This document shows positions 25,576 to 36,141 of a DNA stretch of 62,242 nucleotides, piece after piece; position 1 is the stretch's first letter; each line of letters opens with the position of its first letter. Both the position numbers and the translations under genes were made by a program. The notes below the pieces were generated by a model that was not told the origin of the DNA, did no database searches, and worked only from the letters and a program-made list of their open reading frames with translations. Source of the stretch: Lachnospiraceae bacterium (lineage in GTDB: Bacteria; Bacillota; Clostridia; Lachnospirales; Lachnospiraceae); contig JAILQK010000133.1 of the NCBI GenBank assembly GCA_024699045.1, positions 1 to 62,242 on the forward strand. The letters are read 5' to 3'.

Positions 25576-26259
25576 ATGAAAAAAGCAATACTTGCGAAAA
25601 AAGTGGGTATGACACAGATCTTTGATGAAAACGGTATTCTTATACCGGTGACGGTACTGGAGGCCGGTCCCTGTGTCGTAACTCAGCTCAAGACCATGGA
25701 TAATGACGGCTATGAGGCTGTTCAGGTTGGTTTTGGAGAGAAGAAGGAGAAAGTGGTCACAAAGGATAAAGGCGGTTCCAGATCGGTAGCTCACAGACAC
25801 GGAGCCAATAAACCTGAAATGGGACACTTTAAGAAGGCGGGAGTAGAGCCTAAACAGTATCTCAGAGAGTTCAGATTTGAGAATTGCGCCGATTATGAGA
25901 TAGGTGCCGAGATTAAGGCGGATATTTTTGAAGTCGGGGACAAGGTAGATGCTACGGCGATCTCCAAAGGAAAAGGTTTTCAGGGTGCTATCAAGAGACT
26001 CGGACAGCACAGAGGACCCATGAAGCACGGTTCAAAATTCCACCGTCATCAGGGTTCGAATGGCGCTACATCCTCTCCCAGCCGTGTATTTAAGGGAAAA
26101 GGAATGCCCGGACACATGGGATCCGTACAGGTGACCGTACGCAACCTTGAGGTTGTTCGCGCGGATGCCGAGAAGAATCTGCTCCTTATCAAAGGGGCCG
26201 TACCCGGACCCAAAAAGGGGCTGATCACGATCAAAGAGACTACAAAGGTCTCTAAATAA
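25576..26259 (+). CDS. rplC: 50S ribosomal protein L3
   Basis: L3 binds 23S rRNA near the peptidyl transferase centre and is an early assembly protein. The 227-aa protein opens [17 protein letters not shown] and contains the extended loop [21 protein letters not shown] and the [10 protein letters not shown] motif. It is somewhat longer than the Bacillus protein, with a loop around residues 70-95 that includes [11 protein letters not shown] and [15 protein letters not shown]. The AAAGGAAG site before the ATG lies in a 67-nt gap after rpsJ. Confidence 0.98.
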   Translation: MKKAILAKKVGMTQIFDENGILIPVTVLEAGPCVVTQLKTMDNDGYEAVQVGFGEKKEKVVTKDKGGSRSVAHRHGANKPEMGHFKKAGVEPKQYLREFRFENCADYEIGAEIKADIFEVGDKVDATAISKGKGFQGAIKRLGQHRGPMKHGSKFHRHQGSNGATSSPSRVFKGKGMPGHMGSVQVTVRNLEVVRADAEKNLLLIKGAVPGPKKGLITIKETTKVSK

Positions 26260-26282
26260 TCCATAGGAAGGAGGATGCTAAA

Positions 26283-26903
26283 GTGGCTAGCGTAAAAGTT
26301 TACGATATGACAGGAAAAGAGACCGGCTCTATGGAGCTTGATGACGGGATATTTGCCATCAAGGTCAACGAGCATCTCATACATATGGCTGTAACACAGT
26401 ATCTTGCAGATAACCGTCAGGGTACTCAAAAGGCAAAAACAAGGTCGGAAGTATCCGGCGGAGGAAGGAAACCCTGGAGACAGAAGGGGACAGGACATGC
26501 AAGACAGGGATCGACCAGATCGCCGCAGTGGAGACACGGTGGAGTAGTATTTGCTCCGGTACCGAGAGATTACAGCTTCAAGCTTAATAAGAAAGAAAAG
26601 AGGATCGCCTTAAAGAGCGCACTTACTTCAAGGGTTGAGGCGGACAAGCTTATCGTTATCGACGAGCTGAAGCTTGACGGGATAAAGACAAAGGAGTTCA
26701 AGAAGGTGCTTGATGCGCTTAAGGTTGGAAAAGCTCTCGTTGTACTTGACTCTCTTGACAGGAACGTGATCCTTTCGGCGAGAAATCTGCCGACAGTTGC
26801 AACATGTCAGGCTAACAGCATCAACACATATGACATAATGAAGTACAGCACGGTAGTGGCTACGAAAGCCGCTGTTGAAAAGATACAGGAGGTATACGCA
26901 TAA
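26283..26903 (+). CDS. rplD: 50S ribosomal protein L4
   Basis: L4 lines the exit tunnel and in enterobacteria represses the S10 operon. The 206-aa protein contains the tunnel loop with [19 protein letters not shown] (about residues 59-77) and the closing [15 protein letters not shown]. It uses a GTG start at 26283 behind AAGGAGG. Its stop overlaps the rplW start by one base. Confidence 0.98.
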   Translation: MASVKVYDMTGKETGSMELDDGIFAIKVNEHLIHMAVTQYLADNRQGTQKAKTRSEVSGGGRKPWRQKGTGHARQGSTRSPQWRHGGVVFAPVPRDYSFKLNKKEKRIALKSALTSRVEADKLIVIDELKLDGIKTKEFKKVLDALKVGKALVVLDSLDRNVILSARNLPTVATCQANSINTYDIMKYSTVVATKAAVEKIQEVYA

Positions 26904-27202
26904 TGGCTGATATCAAATATTACGATGTGATACTCCGTCCTGTGATCACAGAGAAATCTATGAACATGCAGGCCGATAAGAAATACACATTTTATGTGGT
27001 ACCTTCGGCTAACAAAGTCATGATCAAAGAAGCTGTCGAGAAGATGTTCGAAGGCGTTAAAGTCGAGAAAGTCTACACGATGAACCTTACCGGCAAGAAA
27101 CGCAGGAGAGGCTATGTAGAGGGAATGACCGCAAAAAGGAAGAAGGCGATCGTTAAACTCACAGAGGATTCTAAGGATATAGAGATCTTCGCCGGACTGT
27201 AA
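26903..27202 (+). CDS. rplW: 50S ribosomal protein L23
   Basis: L23 is the tunnel-exit docking site for trigger factor and SRP. The 99-aa protein has the hallmark [12 protein letters not shown] (about 8-19), the [23 protein letters not shown] helix and an arginine-rich loop [19 protein letters not shown]. It is coupled to rplD by a one-base overlap. Confidence 0.98.
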   Translation: MADIKYYDVILRPVITEKSMNMQADKKYTFYVVPSANKVMIKEAVEKMFEGVKVEKVYTMNLTGKKRRRGYVEGMTAKRKKAIVKLTEDSKDIEIFAGL

Positions 27203-27229
27203 TAGCCGACAGAGCATCAAAAACGGCCG

Positions 27230-27265
27230 CCTGTCCATACATGCCGGAAAGTCCGGAGATACAGG
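27230..27265 (+). promoter_or_regulatory. Hairpin in the unusually long rplW-rplB spacer
   Basis: The 184-nt spacer (27203-27386) holds no ORF. CCTGT (27230-27234) pairs with ACAGG (27261-27265) and encloses CCGGA (27244-27248) with TCCGG (27252-27256) around an AAG loop. A second long-range pairing, ATCTGA (27308-27313) with TCAGAT (27364-27369), ends just before the rplB Shine-Dalgarno. It may be a processing site or a regulatory element; neither is proven. Confidence 0.4.
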
Positions 27266-27386
27266 TTCAGTTGCCGTAAGAAAAAGAGATAAGAGAAGAA
27301 AGTAATTATCTGAGAGAAAAATATGCCCGGAAGTATGACCCGAACCCGGACGATAAAGATTATTCAGATATAGAAAGGAAAAGAAA

Positions 27387-28232
27387 ATGGGAATCAAGAC
27401 ATATAAGCCTTATACACCGTCAAGAAGAAACATGACGGGGTCGGATTTCTCGGAGATCACCAAGAAGGATCCGGAGAAGTCTCTGCTTGTATCACAGGGA
27501 AAGCATTCAGGAAGAAATAATCAAGGCAAGATAACGGTACGTCACAGAGGCGGCGGAAACAGGCAAAAGTACAGACTTATCGATTTTAAGAGGAACGATA
27601 AGGATGGCATACCGGCAAAGGTAGCCGGCATAGAGTATGATCCTAACCGGACAGCGAATATCGCGCTTTTGATCTATGCCGACGGAGAAAAGAGATATAT
27701 ACTGGCGCCTAACGGTCTTAAGGACGGAATGACGATAATGAACGGTCCCGAGGCCGAGATAAGGATAGGAAACTGTCTTCCTTTCAAATACATACCCGTC
27801 GGTACCGAGGTCCACAATATCGAGCTGTATCCCGGTAAGGGCGGACAGATGGTCCGCAGCGCGGGAACATCAGCACAGCTTATGGCTAAAGAAGGGAAAT
27901 ATGCGACACTCAAGCTTCCCTCCGGAGAGATGAGAATGGTTCCCATCGAGTGCAGGGCCACAATAGGAACAGTCGGAAACATTGACCATAACCTTATTAA
28001 TTACGGAAAAGCCGGTCGTATCCGTCACATGGGCTTCCGGCCTACAGTAAGAGGATCGGTCATGAACCCCAATGACCACCCGCACGGAGGTGGTGAAGGA
28101 CGCGCGCCTATCGGTCGTCCCGGGCCGTCCACTCCCTGGGGTAAGCCGGCTCTTGGATATAAGACCAGAAAGTCCAAGAAGGCGAGCAACAAGCTGATAG
28201 TGAGAAGAAGAAACGGCAAGGCACTTGGTTAA
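27387..28232 (+). CDS. rplB: 50S ribosomal protein L2
   Basis: L2 is a highly conserved protein needed for subunit joining and peptidyl transfer. The 281-aa protein has [18 protein letters not shown] at the start, the RNA-binding [15 protein letters not shown] segment, and the C-terminal [19 protein letters not shown] motif with the functionally important histidine. GAAAGGAAAAGAAA precedes the ATG, after a 184-nt spacer that is unusually long for this operon. Confidence 0.98.
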   Translation: MGIKTYKPYTPSRRNMTGSDFSEITKKDPEKSLLVSQGKHSGRNNQGKITVRHRGGGNRQKYRLIDFKRNDKDGIPAKVAGIEYDPNRTANIALLIYADGEKRYILAPNGLKDGMTIMNGPEAEIRIGNCLPFKYIPVGTEVHNIELYPGKGGQMVRSAGTSAQLMAKEGKYATLKLPSGEMRMVPIECRATIGTVGNIDHNLINYGKAGRIRHMGFRPTVRGSVMNPNDHPHGGGEGRAPIGRPGPSTPWGKPALGYKTRKSKKASNKLIVRRRNGKALG

Positions 28233-28246
28233 GGAGGGTAATATAG

Positions 28247-28528
28247 ATGTCACGTTCAATTAAAAAAGGACCTTTTGCGGATGAAAGCCTTTTGAAAAAG
28301 ATAGATGCAATGAATGCATCGGGGAAAAAAGAAGTGATCAAGACCTGGTCTCGTCGCTCTACTATCTTCCCTTCATTCGTGGGACATACCATAGCGGTTC
28401 ATGACGGAAGAAAGCATGTGCCGGTATATGTTACTGAAGATATGGTCGGACATAAGCTTGGAGAATTTGTGGCTACGAGGACATATCGCGGCCATGCATC
28501 ATCAGAGTCTAAGTCCGGTGTTAGATAA
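28247..28528 (+). CDS. rpsS: 30S ribosomal protein S19
   Basis: S19 sits in the 30S head and forms a complex with S13. The 93-aa protein has [17 protein letters not shown], the [22 protein letters not shown] core, and [22 protein letters not shown] lies before the ATG. It follows rplB after 14 nt. Confidence 0.98.
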   Translation: MSRSIKKGPFADESLLKKIDAMNASGKKEVIKTWSRRSTIFPSFVGHTIAVHDGRKHVPVYVTEDMVGHKLGEFVATRTYRGHASSESKSGVR

Positions 28529-28557
28529 GGATAATGAAGGAAGGAGGTCAGTAATCC

Positions 28558-28950
28558 ATGGCTAAAGGACATAGATCCCAGATAAAAAGGGAAAGAAATG
28601 AAAACAACAGGGAAAAGAGACCGCATGCCAAGTTATCCTTTGCGAGGATCCCGGTACAGAAGGCCTGTTTCGTACTGGATGCGATAAGAGGCAAGGATGT
28701 GGATGAGGCGGTAGCGATACTTACATATAATCCCAGACATGCATCGGAGGTTATCCTGAAGCTCGTAAATTCAGCCATAGCTAATGCGGAAAACAACAAC
28801 GGAATGGATCGTTCGAAGCTCTATATAGCAGAGTGTTATGCAACACAGGGTCCTATGCTCAAACGTATACAGCCCAGAGCTCAGGGGCGTGCATACAGGA
28901 TCTTAAAGAGAATGAGTCACATTAATGTTGTATTGGATGAAAGGAGCTGA
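28558..28950 (+). CDS. rplV: 50S ribosomal protein L22
   Basis: L22 lines the exit tunnel; changes in its loop give macrolide resistance. The 130-aa protein is longer than the usual 110-113 because of a charged N-terminal extension ([20 protein letters not shown]). The core has the tunnel loop with [21 protein letters not shown] and ends [10 protein letters not shown]-like. AAGGAGG precedes the ATG. Confidence 0.97.
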   Translation: MAKGHRSQIKRERNENNREKRPHAKLSFARIPVQKACFVLDAIRGKDVDEAVAILTYNPRHASEVILKLVNSAIANAENNNGMDRSKLYIAECYATQGPMLKRIQPRAQGRAYRILKRMSHINVVLDERS

Positions 28951-28955
28951 CATAT

Positions 28956-29681
28956 ATGGGACAGAAAGTTAATCCCCATGGTCTTAGGGTAGGCATAATA
29001 AAGGATTGGAGTTCGAGGTGGTTTGCACCCGACGGAGAATTTGCAGACAACCTTGTGGAGGATTACAAGATAAGGGAGTTCCTGAAGAAAGAACTGTTTC
29101 AGGCAGGGATTTCCAGGATCGAGATAGAGAGGGCTGCAGGAAAAGCCAAGGTCATCGTTTATGCCGCTAAGGTAGGTATAGTGATGGGCAAGGGCGGAAC
29201 GGAAATAGAGAAGACAAAAAAGAAGCTCCAGAAACTGTCCAAGGACACGCTGGTACTTGATGTGAGAGAAGTCCGCAGACCCGACAAGGATGCCCAGCTT
29301 GTGGCTGAGAACATAGCAGGACAGCTTGAAAACCGTGTATCCTTCAGGCGTGCCATGAAATCGGCGATGCAGAGGACGATGAAGAACGGCGCCAAGGGAA
29401 TAAAGGCAAGCGTATCCGGAAGACTCGGTGGCGCGGATATCGCGAGAAGAGAGTTTTATTCAGAGGGAACAATACCTCTGCAGACATTGAGAGCAGACAT
29501 AGATTATGGTTTCGCTGAGGCGGATACAACCTATGGAAAGATCGGAGTAAAAGTCTGGATCTATAAGGATGAAGTTCTTGGAAAGCATAAGTACGCGGTT
29601 TCCGAGGATGATCTGCCGGAGGATCCCAACGCAAGAAATAACAACAGAAGAAGAAACAACAGGAGGGAGGGTGACAGATAA
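28956..29681 (+). CDS. rpsC: 30S ribosomal protein S3
   Basis: S3 lies at the mRNA entry channel and has helicase-related function. The 241-aa protein opens [17 protein letters not shown] and has a KH domain with the GKGG loop (about residues 72-75). The C-terminal domain contains [21 protein letters not shown] 15-residue Asn/Arg-rich tail makes it longer than the Bacillus protein (218 aa). It starts 5 nt after rplV. Confidence 0.98.
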   Translation: MGQKVNPHGLRVGIIKDWSSRWFAPDGEFADNLVEDYKIREFLKKELFQAGISRIEIERAAGKAKVIVYAAKVGIVMGKGGTEIEKTKKKLQKLSKDTLVLDVREVRRPDKDAQLVAENIAGQLENRVSFRRAMKSAMQRTMKNGAKGIKASVSGRLGGADIARREFYSEGTIPLQTLRADIDYGFAEADTTYGKIGVKVWIYKDEVLGKHKYAVSEDDLPEDPNARNNNRRRNNRREGDR

Positions 29682-30130
29682 TGTTAATGCCAAAGAGAGT
29701 AAAGCATCGTAAACAAATGCGTGGAAAGATGCGAGGCAAGGCAAATTCAGGCAATACCATCGTTTATGGTGAGTATGGAATAGTCGCTCTCGAGCCCTGC
29801 TGGATCAAGTCAAATCAGATAGAGGCAGCCCGTGTAGCCATGACCAGATACATCAAGCGTGGAGGACAGGTCTGGATAAAGATATTCCCGGATAAGCCCG
29901 TAACCGCAAAGCCCGCCGAGACACGAATGGGGTCAGGAAAAGGAGCGCTTGAATACTGGGTATCTGTCGTAAAGCCGGGAAGAGTAATGTTTGAGATCGC
30001 AGGAGTGAATGAGGAGACGGCAAGAGAAGCTTTAAGGCTTGCATCACACAAGCTCCCCTGCAAATGCAAGATCTATACCAAAGAGGACCTTGCGGCGGAG
30101 GTAGCGGCGAAAGGCGGTGACAATAAATGA
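29681..30130 (+). CDS. rplP: 50S ribosomal protein L16
   Basis: L16 organises the A-site region of 23S rRNA. The 149-aa protein begins [12 protein letters not shown] and has the [13 protein letters not shown] and [12 protein letters not shown] segments with the catalytic-site Arg loop. Its start overlaps the rpsC stop by one base, and its own stop overlaps the rpmC start by 4 nt. Confidence 0.98.
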   Translation: MLMPKRVKHRKQMRGKMRGKANSGNTIVYGEYGIVALEPCWIKSNQIEAARVAMTRYIKRGGQVWIKIFPDKPVTAKPAETRMGSGKGALEYWVSVVKPGRVMFEIAGVNEETAREALRLASHKLPCKCKIYTKEDLAAEVAAKGGDNK

Positions 30131-30333
30131 AAACAGATAAATATTTAGAGGAGCTGAGAGCAAAGTCAGGGACAGAGCTTGCAGGCGATCTCACCGCAGC
30201 GAAGAAGGAGCTTTTCAATCTTCGATTCCAGAATGCTACAAACCAGCTCGATAATACCTCCCGTATAAAAGAGGTCAGAAAGAATATAGCACGTATTCAG
30301 ACGGTCATTACCGAGAAATCGGCTGAAGCCTGA
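30127..30333 (+). CDS. rpmC: 50S ribosomal protein L29
   Basis: This small two-helix protein (68 aa) sits near the tunnel exit next to L23. It has the family pattern [26 protein letters not shown] followed by [16 protein letters not shown]. It overlaps rplP by 4 nt, so it is translationally coupled. Confidence 0.97.
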   Translation: MKTDKYLEELRAKSGTELAGDLTAAKKELFNLRFQNATNQLDNTSRIKEVRKNIARIQTVITEKSAEA

Positions 30334-30350
30334 TCGGAAAGGAGATAAAC

Positions 30351-30608
30351 GTGGAAGAGAGAAATCTGAGAAAGATCCGTACAGGGAAGGTCACAAGCAA
30401 TAAAATGGATAAGACCATAACGGTAGATGTACAGGATAACGTACGCCACCCTCTGTACAAGAAGATCGTTAAACGTACATACAAGCTTCATGCACATGAT
30501 GAGAACAATGAAGCTAATATCGGAGATACCGTAAAGGTCATGGAAACACGTCCCCTTTCTAAATCAAAGAGATGGAGACTGGTCGAGATCATAGAGAGAG
30601 CAAAGTAA
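30351..30608 (+). CDS. rpsQ: 30S ribosomal protein S17
   Basis: S17 is a primary 16S rRNA-binding protein with an OB fold. The 85-aa protein has the [18 protein letters not shown] strand and the [23 protein letters not shown] core. It uses a GTG start at 30351 preceded by AAAGGAGA. The next gene starts after 18 nt. Confidence 0.98.
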   Translation: MEERNLRKIRTGKVTSNKMDKTITVDVQDNVRHPLYKKIVKRTYKLHAHDENNEANIGDTVKVMETRPLSKSKRWRLVEIIERAK

Positions 30609-30626
30609 GCCCGAAAGGAGAGGAAT

Positions 30627-30995
30627 ATGGTACAGCAGGAAACAAGATTAAGAGTTGCTGACAATACCGGTGCAAAAGAGCTCCTCACCATAAGGGTCAT
30701 GGGAGGCTCTACCAGAAGATATGCCAGCGTAGGAGACATCATTACCGCAACTGTGAAAGATGCGACCCCCGGCGGAGTGGTAAAGAAGGGGGATGTCGTA
30801 AAGGCCGTAGTAGTCCGTACGGTAAAATCGATCCGCCGCAAGGACGGTTCTTATATCCGTTTCGATGAAAACGCGGCAGTCATCATAAAGGATGACAATA
30901 CGCCAAGAGGAACACGTATTTTCGGGCCGGTAGCACGTGAGCTTCGTGACAAGCAGTTCATGAAGATCGTTTCACTGGCACCCGAAGTATTATAA
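30627..30995 (+). CDS. rplN: 50S ribosomal protein L14
   Basis: L14 binds 23S rRNA at the intersubunit face and the silencing factor RsfS. The 122-aa length and the motifs [40 protein letters not shown] and [14 protein letters not shown] are standard. GAAAGGAGAGG precedes the ATG. Confidence 0.98.
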   Translation: MVQQETRLRVADNTGAKELLTIRVMGGSTRRYASVGDIITATVKDATPGGVVKKGDVVKAVVVRTVKSIRRKDGSYIRFDENAAVIIKDDNTPRGTRIFGPVARELRDKQFMKIVSLAPEVL

Positions 30996-31005
30996 GGAGG
31001 TCATC

Positions 31006-31317
31006 ATGGCGACATCAAAGATCAAAAAGGGCGATACCGTTCAGGTCATCGCAGGTAGAAATAAAGGGAAGCAGGGCAAGGTACTGTCCGTGGATACGAA
31101 GCACGGCAAGCTTGTGGTAGAAGGGGTGAACATGCTCACAAAGCATGAGAAACCCTCGGCATCAAACCCTGACGGAGGCATAACTCACAAGGAAGGCACG
31201 ATAGATATTTCAAATGCCATGTATGTACACAATGGAAAGCCTACCCGTGTCGGCTTCCAGACAAGTGGGGACAAGAAGGTCCGCATCGCCAAATCAACAG
31301 GCGATGTCATAGACTGA
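31006..31317 (+). CDS. rplX: 50S ribosomal protein L24
   Basis: L24 is an assembly initiator protein with a KOW motif (KKGDTVQVIAGRNKGKQGKVLSV, about residues 7-29). The 103-aa length is standard. TAAGGAGG precedes the ATG, 10 nt after rplN. Confidence 0.98.
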   Translation: MATSKIKKGDTVQVIAGRNKGKQGKVLSVDTKHGKLVVEGVNMLTKHEKPSASNPDGGITHKEGTIDISNAMYVHNGKPTRVGFQTSGDKKVRIAKSTGDVID

Positions 31318-31333
31318 TAAGGAGGCCTGAAAA

Positions 31334-31885
31334 TTGAGCAGATATAAAGATACATACAATACGGAAATAAGGGATGCCATGCAGAAGAAATTCGGATACA
31401 AGAATGTCATGGAGATCCCCAAGCTTGAAAAGATCGTTGTAAACATGGGTGTCGGCGAGGCGAAGGATAATGCCAAGCTTCTGGATTCGGCAGTATCCGA
31501 CCTTGAGAAGATAACCGGACAGCATGTCGTGACGACAAAGGCTAAAAAGGCGGTGGCTAATTTCAAGATCAGAGAAGGCATGCAGATCGGATGCAAGGTC
31601 ACTTTGAGAGGCGACAAGATGTATGATTTTCTTGACAGACTTGTAAACCTTGCACTTCCCCGTGTCCGCGACTTCAGAGGCGTATCCGCAAATTCCTTTG
31701 ACGGAAGAGGAAATTACGCACTCGGGATCAAAGAGCAGATCATATTCCCGGAGATCGAATATGACAAGATCGATAAGATCAGGGGTATGGATGTCATCAT
31801 TGTAACCACGGCAAAAACCGATGAAGAGGCAAGAGAGTTGTTGAGGCTCTTTAATATGCCGTTTGAGAAACAGGAGGCAATGTAA
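31334..31885 (+). CDS. rplE: 50S ribosomal protein L5
   Basis: L5 contacts 5S rRNA and the P-site tRNA. The 183-aa protein has [18 protein letters not shown] and the [18 protein letters not shown] segment, and it ends with the [10 protein letters not shown] helix. The start is TTG at 31334 behind GGAGG; no in-frame ATG keeps the full N terminus. Use of TTG in such a highly expressed gene is noteworthy. Confidence 0.97.
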   Translation: MSRYKDTYNTEIRDAMQKKFGYKNVMEIPKLEKIVVNMGVGEAKDNAKLLDSAVSDLEKITGQHVVTTKAKKAVANFKIREGMQIGCKVTLRGDKMYDFLDRLVNLALPRVRDFRGVSANSFDGRGNYALGIKEQIIFPEIEYDKIDKIRGMDVIIVTTAKTDEEARELLRLFNMPFEKQEAM

Positions 31886-31886
31886 T

Positions 31887-32072
31887 ATGGCAAAACTATC
31901 AATGAAAAGAAAGCAGCAGAGAAAGCCTAAGTTCTCAACCAGAGCATATACCCGCTGCAGGATCTGCGGACGTCCTCATTCAGTCCTCAAAAAGTATGGA
32001 ATCTGCCGCATATGTTTCAGAGAGCTGGCATATAAGGGACAGATACCCGGTGTGAAAAAAGCTTCGTGGTAA
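31887..32072 (+). CDS. rpsN: 30S ribosomal protein S14, zinc-binding type Z
   Basis: This is the 61-aa zinc form of S14, with CRICGRP and GICRIC giving the C-x2-C-x12-C-x2-C ribbon (about residues 24-43). ATG 31887 is preferred to the earlier in-frame start because AGGAGG (31872-31877) fits it and the length then matches type Z S14. It follows rplE immediately. No zinc-free paralogue lies in the window. Confidence 0.97.
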   Translation: MAKLSMKRKQQRKPKFSTRAYTRCRICGRPHSVLKKYGICRICFRELAYKGQIPGVKKASW

Positions 32073-32108
32073 CAGGTAGCGGCAAGAAAACGAAAGGAGA
32101 TCAGATAA

Positions 32109-32516
32109 ATGCTTACGACTAATGATCCGATTGCAGATATGCTTACAAGAATCCGTAATGCAAACACTGCAAAACATGATACGGTCGAGATCCCGTCATC
32201 AAAGATGAAGCTTGCCATAGCTGGCATCCTTCAGGATGAGGGTTATATCAGAAAGTACGAGCTCGTCAATGCAGATAATGCCTTTAAGAACATAAAGATA
32301 GAGCTCAAATACAATGACAACAAAAAAGAGAAGGTCATTACCGGCCTTAAGAGGATATCAAAGCCCGGACTTCGTATATATGCCGGGAAGGATGAGCTCC
32401 CCAGAGTTCTGGGAGGTCTTGGAGTAGCTATAATCTCGACCAATAAGGGTGTAGTAACGGATAAGAAAGCGAGAGAGCTGGGTGTCGGCGGAGAAGTTCT
32501 CGCATTTGTTTGGTGA
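32109..32516 (+). CDS. rpsH: 30S ribosomal protein S8
   Basis: S8 binds central-domain 16S rRNA and in E. coli represses the spc operon. The 135-aa protein has [16 protein letters not shown] and the C-terminal segment [41 protein letters not shown] precedes the ATG. Confidence 0.98.
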   Translation: MLTTNDPIADMLTRIRNANTAKHDTVEIPSSKMKLAIAGILQDEGYIRKYELVNADNAFKNIKIELKYNDNKKEKVITGLKRISKPGLRIYAGKDELPRVLGGLGVAIISTNKGVVTDKKARELGVGGEVLAFVW

Positions 32517-32543
32517 TTCAATAAAAAAGAGGAGGTTGCGGGC

Positions 32544-33083
32544 ATGTCACGAATCGGAAAAATGCCTATCGCCATACCGTCCGGGGTGACGGTCAATGTG
32601 GCAGAAAATAATACAGTGACTGTAAAAGGAGCCAAGGGTGAGCTTACAAGAACTCTGCCTTCGGTTCTGACAATAAAGCAGGAGAACGGTCAGATCACGG
32701 TAGAGAGACCTGACGACGAAAAAGAAACCAAGGCGCTTCACGGCTTAACAAGATCTCTGCTCAACAATATGGTCATCGGAGTAACCGAAGGATATTCGAA
32801 GACTCTCGAGATCAACGGAGTGGGATACAGGGCTCAGAAGCAGGGAAAGAAGCTGACGCTTTCACTCGGATATTCGCATCCGGTAGTCATGGAGGATCCC
32901 GAGGGAATCTCTACGGAGGTTAAGGATAACCAGATCATAGTATCCGGCATCAGTAAAGAAGCGGTCGGACAATATGCGGCGGTCATAAGGAGCAAGAGGA
33001 GCCCAGAGCCATATAAAGGTAAGGGTATCAAGTATACAGACGAAGTGATCAGACGTAAGGTCGGTAAGACCGGTAAAAAGTAA
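32544..33083 (+). CDS. rplF: 50S ribosomal protein L6
   Basis: L6 is a two-domain 23S rRNA-binding protein near the factor-binding site. The 179-aa protein opens [16 protein letters not shown] and has the [24 protein letters not shown] segment and the closing [38 protein letters not shown] precedes the ATG. Confidence 0.98.
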   Translation: MSRIGKMPIAIPSGVTVNVAENNTVTVKGAKGELTRTLPSVLTIKQENGQITVERPDDEKETKALHGLTRSLLNNMVIGVTEGYSKTLEINGVGYRAQKQGKKLTLSLGYSHPVVMEDPEGISTEVKDNQIIVSGISKEAVGQYAAVIRSKRSPEPYKGKGIKYTDEVIRRKVGKTGKK

Positions 33084-33123
33084 GTCATAAAGAGCCAAAT
33101 CTTTTTATGCGGAAAGGAATGAT

Positions 33124-33492
33124 ATGATCAAGAAGAAATCAAGAGCGAAGATACGCGAAAAGAAACATATGCGTATCAGAAACCGTTTTAACGGAACTGC
33201 CGAAAGACCCAGACTGGCTGTTTTCAGAAGCAACAAACATATCTATGCCCAGATAGTGGATGATGATACGGCGACAACACTTGCAGCGGCGTCGACGGTC
33301 GAGAAAGATGTGAAGAGCCAGGTCAAGTATACGGACAATAAAGAGGCGGCGGAGCAGGTCGGAAAGATGATCGCCGAACGCGCCAAGGCTAAAGGAATAG
33401 AAGAGGTCGTATTTGACAGAGGCGGTTTTATATATCACGGCAAAGTCCAGGCACTTGCAGACGCAGCACGTGAAGCAGGACTTAAATTCTAA
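33124..33492 (+). CDS. rplR: 50S ribosomal protein L18
   Basis: L18 binds 5S rRNA together with L5. The 122-aa protein has [31 protein letters not shown] and the closing [35 protein letters not shown] lies before the ATG at 33124. Length is standard. Confidence 0.98.
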   Translation: MIKKKSRAKIREKKHMRIRNRFNGTAERPRLAVFRSNKHIYAQIVDDDTATTLAAASTVEKDVKSQVKYTDNKEAAEQVGKMIAERAKAKGIEEVVFDRGGFIYHGKVQALADAAREAGLKF

Positions 33493-33509
33493 GGGAAAGG
33501 AGAGGACAG

Positions 33510-34046
33510 ATGGAAGCAGATAACAGAGACAGAAGAAGAAATTCCAGAAACGACAGAGAGCCGGATGACGGACTTGAAGATAAGGTCGTAACTATCAAGA
33601 GAGTCACAAAGGTTGTCAAGGGCGGTCGTAATATGCGCTTTTCCACCCTTGTGGTCGTAGGAGATAAGCAGGGACATGTTGGGGTAGGTCTCGGAAAAGC
33701 AACCGAGATACCGGAAGCTATCCGCAAGGGCAGGGAGGATGCCAAAAAGCATATGATCTCCGTTGCTCTTGATGATAACGGCTCTATATCACATGACTTT
33801 ATAGGTCACTTCGGAGGAGCAGAGATTCTTTTGAAGAGGGCTCCCGAAGGTACAGGTATAATAGCCGGAGGTCCGGCAAGAATAGTCTGCGAACTTTCAG
33901 GGATAAGAAATATACGGACAAAGTCACTTGGTTCAAACAATAAACAGAATGTAGTCCTTGCGGCTATCGATGCTCTTCAGCAGATCACATCTCCCGAGGA
34001 GGTGGCACGCAAGAGAGGCAAGTCTGTAGAGGAGGTGCGTGCATAA
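33510..34046 (+). CDS. rpsE: 30S ribosomal protein S5
   Basis: S5 affects decoding accuracy and mRNA helicase function. The 178-aa protein carries a charged N-terminal extension (about 20 residues rich in Arg, Asp and Glu) before the core [20 protein letters not shown]. The second domain has [32 protein letters not shown] precedes the ATG. Its stop overlaps the rpmD start by one base. Confidence 0.98.
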   Translation: MEADNRDRRRNSRNDREPDDGLEDKVVTIKRVTKVVKGGRNMRFSTLVVVGDKQGHVGVGLGKATEIPEAIRKGREDAKKHMISVALDDNGSISHDFIGHFGGAEILLKRAPEGTGIIAGGPARIVCELSGIRNIRTKSLGSNNKQNVVLAAIDALQQITSPEEVARKRGKSVEEVRA

Positions 34047-34231
34047 TGGCAAAGAAGCTTAAGATAACGCTTGCAAAGTCAACGATAGCGGCGCTTCCGA
34101 AGCATAAGAGAACCGTAGAGGCGCTCGGACTGCATAAGACTTATCATACGGTGGAGCAGCCGGACAATGATGCGATCAGAGGTATGATCAAGCAGGTCAG
34201 TCACCTGCTCAAGGTAGAAGAGATAGACTGA
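34046..34231 (+). CDS. rpmD: 50S ribosomal protein L30
   Basis: L30 (61 aa) has the standard KITLAKSTIAALPKHKRTVEALGL and the NDAIRGMIKQVSHLLKVEEI ending. It is coupled to rpsE by a one-base overlap. A 94-nt spacer with a GGGTTG/CAGCCC pairing separates it from rplO. Confidence 0.98.
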   Translation: MAKKLKITLAKSTIAALPKHKRTVEALGLHKTYHTVEQPDNDAIRGMIKQVSHLLKVEEID

Positions 34232-34325
34232 TAATATATGCGAGTGGATAAAGGCCGGAGTGGGTTGTAGGATCATGCAGCCCGTATCCGACCATGTCTG
34301 CGTAAAGCGAAAGGAGAAATGAACA

Positions 34326-34766
34326 ATGGAACTTCATGAGTTACATCCTGCAAAGGGATCAAAGTCTAACAGCTTCAGAAAGGGGCGCGGCCACGGATCC
34401 GGAAACGGCAAAACAGCCGGATACGGACACAAAGGACAGAAGGCAAGATCAGGCGCTCCCCGTGTAGGTTTTGAAGGCGGCCAGATGCCTCTTTACCGCA
34501 GACTGCCGAAGAGAGGCTTCAAAAACTATAATCATAAGGATATCGTGACACTTAACGTATCCCAGCTCGAGCAGTTTTATGAGGATGGTGCAACTGTGGT
34601 CTCAGAGGACCTTATCGAAAGGGGCATCATCAAGGATACAAGAGACGGATTGAAGATTTTAGGTAACGGAGAGCTCACAAAGAAGCTTGTCGTGAAGGCA
34701 AACGCTTTCTCAGAGTCAGCAAAACAAAAAATTGAAGCAGTGGGTGGAAAAGCCGAGGTGATCTGA
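34326..34766 (+). CDS. rplO: 50S ribosomal protein L15
   Basis: L15 is a late-assembly 23S rRNA-binding protein. The 146-aa protein opens [37 protein letters not shown] in two adjoining segments typical of the family, and has the [17 protein letters not shown] loop. GAAAGGAG precedes the ATG. Its last base is shared with the secY start. Confidence 0.98.
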   Translation: MELHELHPAKGSKSNSFRKGRGHGSGNGKTAGYGHKGQKARSGAPRVGFEGGQMPLYRRLPKRGFKNYNHKDIVTLNVSQLEQFYEDGATVVSEDLIERGIIKDTRDGLKILGNGELTKKLVVKANAFSESAKQKIEAVGGKAEVI

Positions 34767-36085
34767 TGTTCGAAACAGTACGTAACGCTTTCAAGATCAA
34801 AGAGATCAGAAACGGTATCATATTTACCGTTTTGATGCTTATTGTAGTACGGCTCGGATGTCAGCTGCCGGTTCCCGGGATAAACAGGGACTTTTTTGCC
34901 GAGTGGTTCTCGCAGATAACCGGTGACTCCGATTCTTTCAGTTTCTTTAATGCATTCACAGGCGGTTCTTTTGAGAACATGTCGGTTTTTGCATTGAACA
35001 TAACCCCGTATATCACATCGAGCATTATAATACAGCTCCTTACCATTGCGATCCCGGCTCTTGAGGAGATGCAAAAGGAAGGTGAGGAAGGAAGAAAAAA
35101 GCTTGTTGCGATTACGAGATATGTGACGATAGGTCTTGCGCTTGTAGAATCACTGGCTATGGCCATTGGCTTCGGAAGACAGGGCATATTGGAAAAGTAT
35201 GATGCATTTAATGTCATCCTTGTAATATGCACATTGACAGCGGGGTCGGCTTTCCTTATGTGGATAGGTGAGCAGATAACGGAGTACGGTGTCGGGAACG
35301 GTATATCGATCGTGCTGACGATAAATATCATTTCAAGGATACCGGATGATATGACGAGTCTTTATACCATGTTTGTTGCGGACAGACCCGTTGCGTATAT
35401 GATACTCAACGGAGCTATCATCCTTGCCATCATTCTTGTGACAGTGATCCTTACGATACTGTTGAATGATGCGGAGCGCCGGATACCGGTGCAGTACGCA
35501 AAAAAAATGCAGGGAAGAAAACAGTATGGCGGAAACAGCACATATATTCCCCTTAAAGTTAATACAGGTAACGTGATACCGATAATCTTTGCGTCATCGA
35601 TAATGCAGTTTCCCGTAGTCATCGCACAGCTTTTCGGCAAAACGGGCGGAAGTTCCGTTTGGGGACATATATTAAGGGCGCTAAGTTCCAGCAACTGGTT
35701 TAATATGGCGACCCCGTGGTATACACTGGGGGCATTGGTATATATCATTCTGGTGATATTCTTTGCATATTTTTATACATCGATCACATTTAATCCGCTT
35801 GAGATCGCAGATAACATGAAGAAACAGGGCGGTTTTGTTCCCGGTATACGCCCGGGAAAACCCACAAGCGATTATCTGACTAAGATCCTGAACTATATCA
35901 TTTTTATAGGTGCGGTTGGACTTGTGATAGTTGCCATGATACCTATCTTCTTCAACGGAGCGTTCAATGCGAATGTAACATTTGGAGGAACATCGCTCAT
36001 AATCATCGTAGGTGTCATCCTTGAAACGCTAAAGCAGATCGAATCAAAGATGGTAGTGAGAAATTACAAAGGATTCCTTTCTTAA
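34766..36085 (+). CDS. secY: Protein translocase subunit SecY
   Basis: SecY forms the protein-conducting channel in the cytoplasmic membrane with SecE and SecG. The 439-aa protein has about ten membrane segments; hallmarks are the plug region after TM1, GVFALNITPYI-like FALNITPYITSSIIIQLL in TM2, the RRIPVQYAKK cytoplasmic loop and the FAYFYTSITFNPLEIADNMKKQGGFVPGIRPG loop. The length is standard. It overlaps rplO by one base. Confidence 0.98.
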   Translation: MFETVRNAFKIKEIRNGIIFTVLMLIVVRLGCQLPVPGINRDFFAEWFSQITGDSDSFSFFNAFTGGSFENMSVFALNITPYITSSIIIQLLTIAIPALEEMQKEGEEGRKKLVAITRYVTIGLALVESLAMAIGFGRQGILEKYDAFNVILVICTLTAGSAFLMWIGEQITEYGVGNGISIVLTINIISRIPDDMTSLYTMFVADRPVAYMILNGAIILAIILVTVILTILLNDAERRIPVQYAKKMQGRKQYGGNSTYIPLKVNTGNVIPIIFASSIMQFPVVIAQLFGKTGGSSVWGHILRALSSSNWFNMATPWYTLGALVYIILVIFFAYFYTSITFNPLEIADNMKKQGGFVPGIRPGKPTSDYLTKILNYIIFIGAVGLVIVAMIPIFFNGAFNANVTFGGTSLIIIVGVILETLKQIESKMVVRNYKGFLS

Positions 36086-36141
36086 GTCATAAGAGATCGG
36101 TATATTGTCAGGATCTGTACACAGATAAAGGAGAATGCTAT

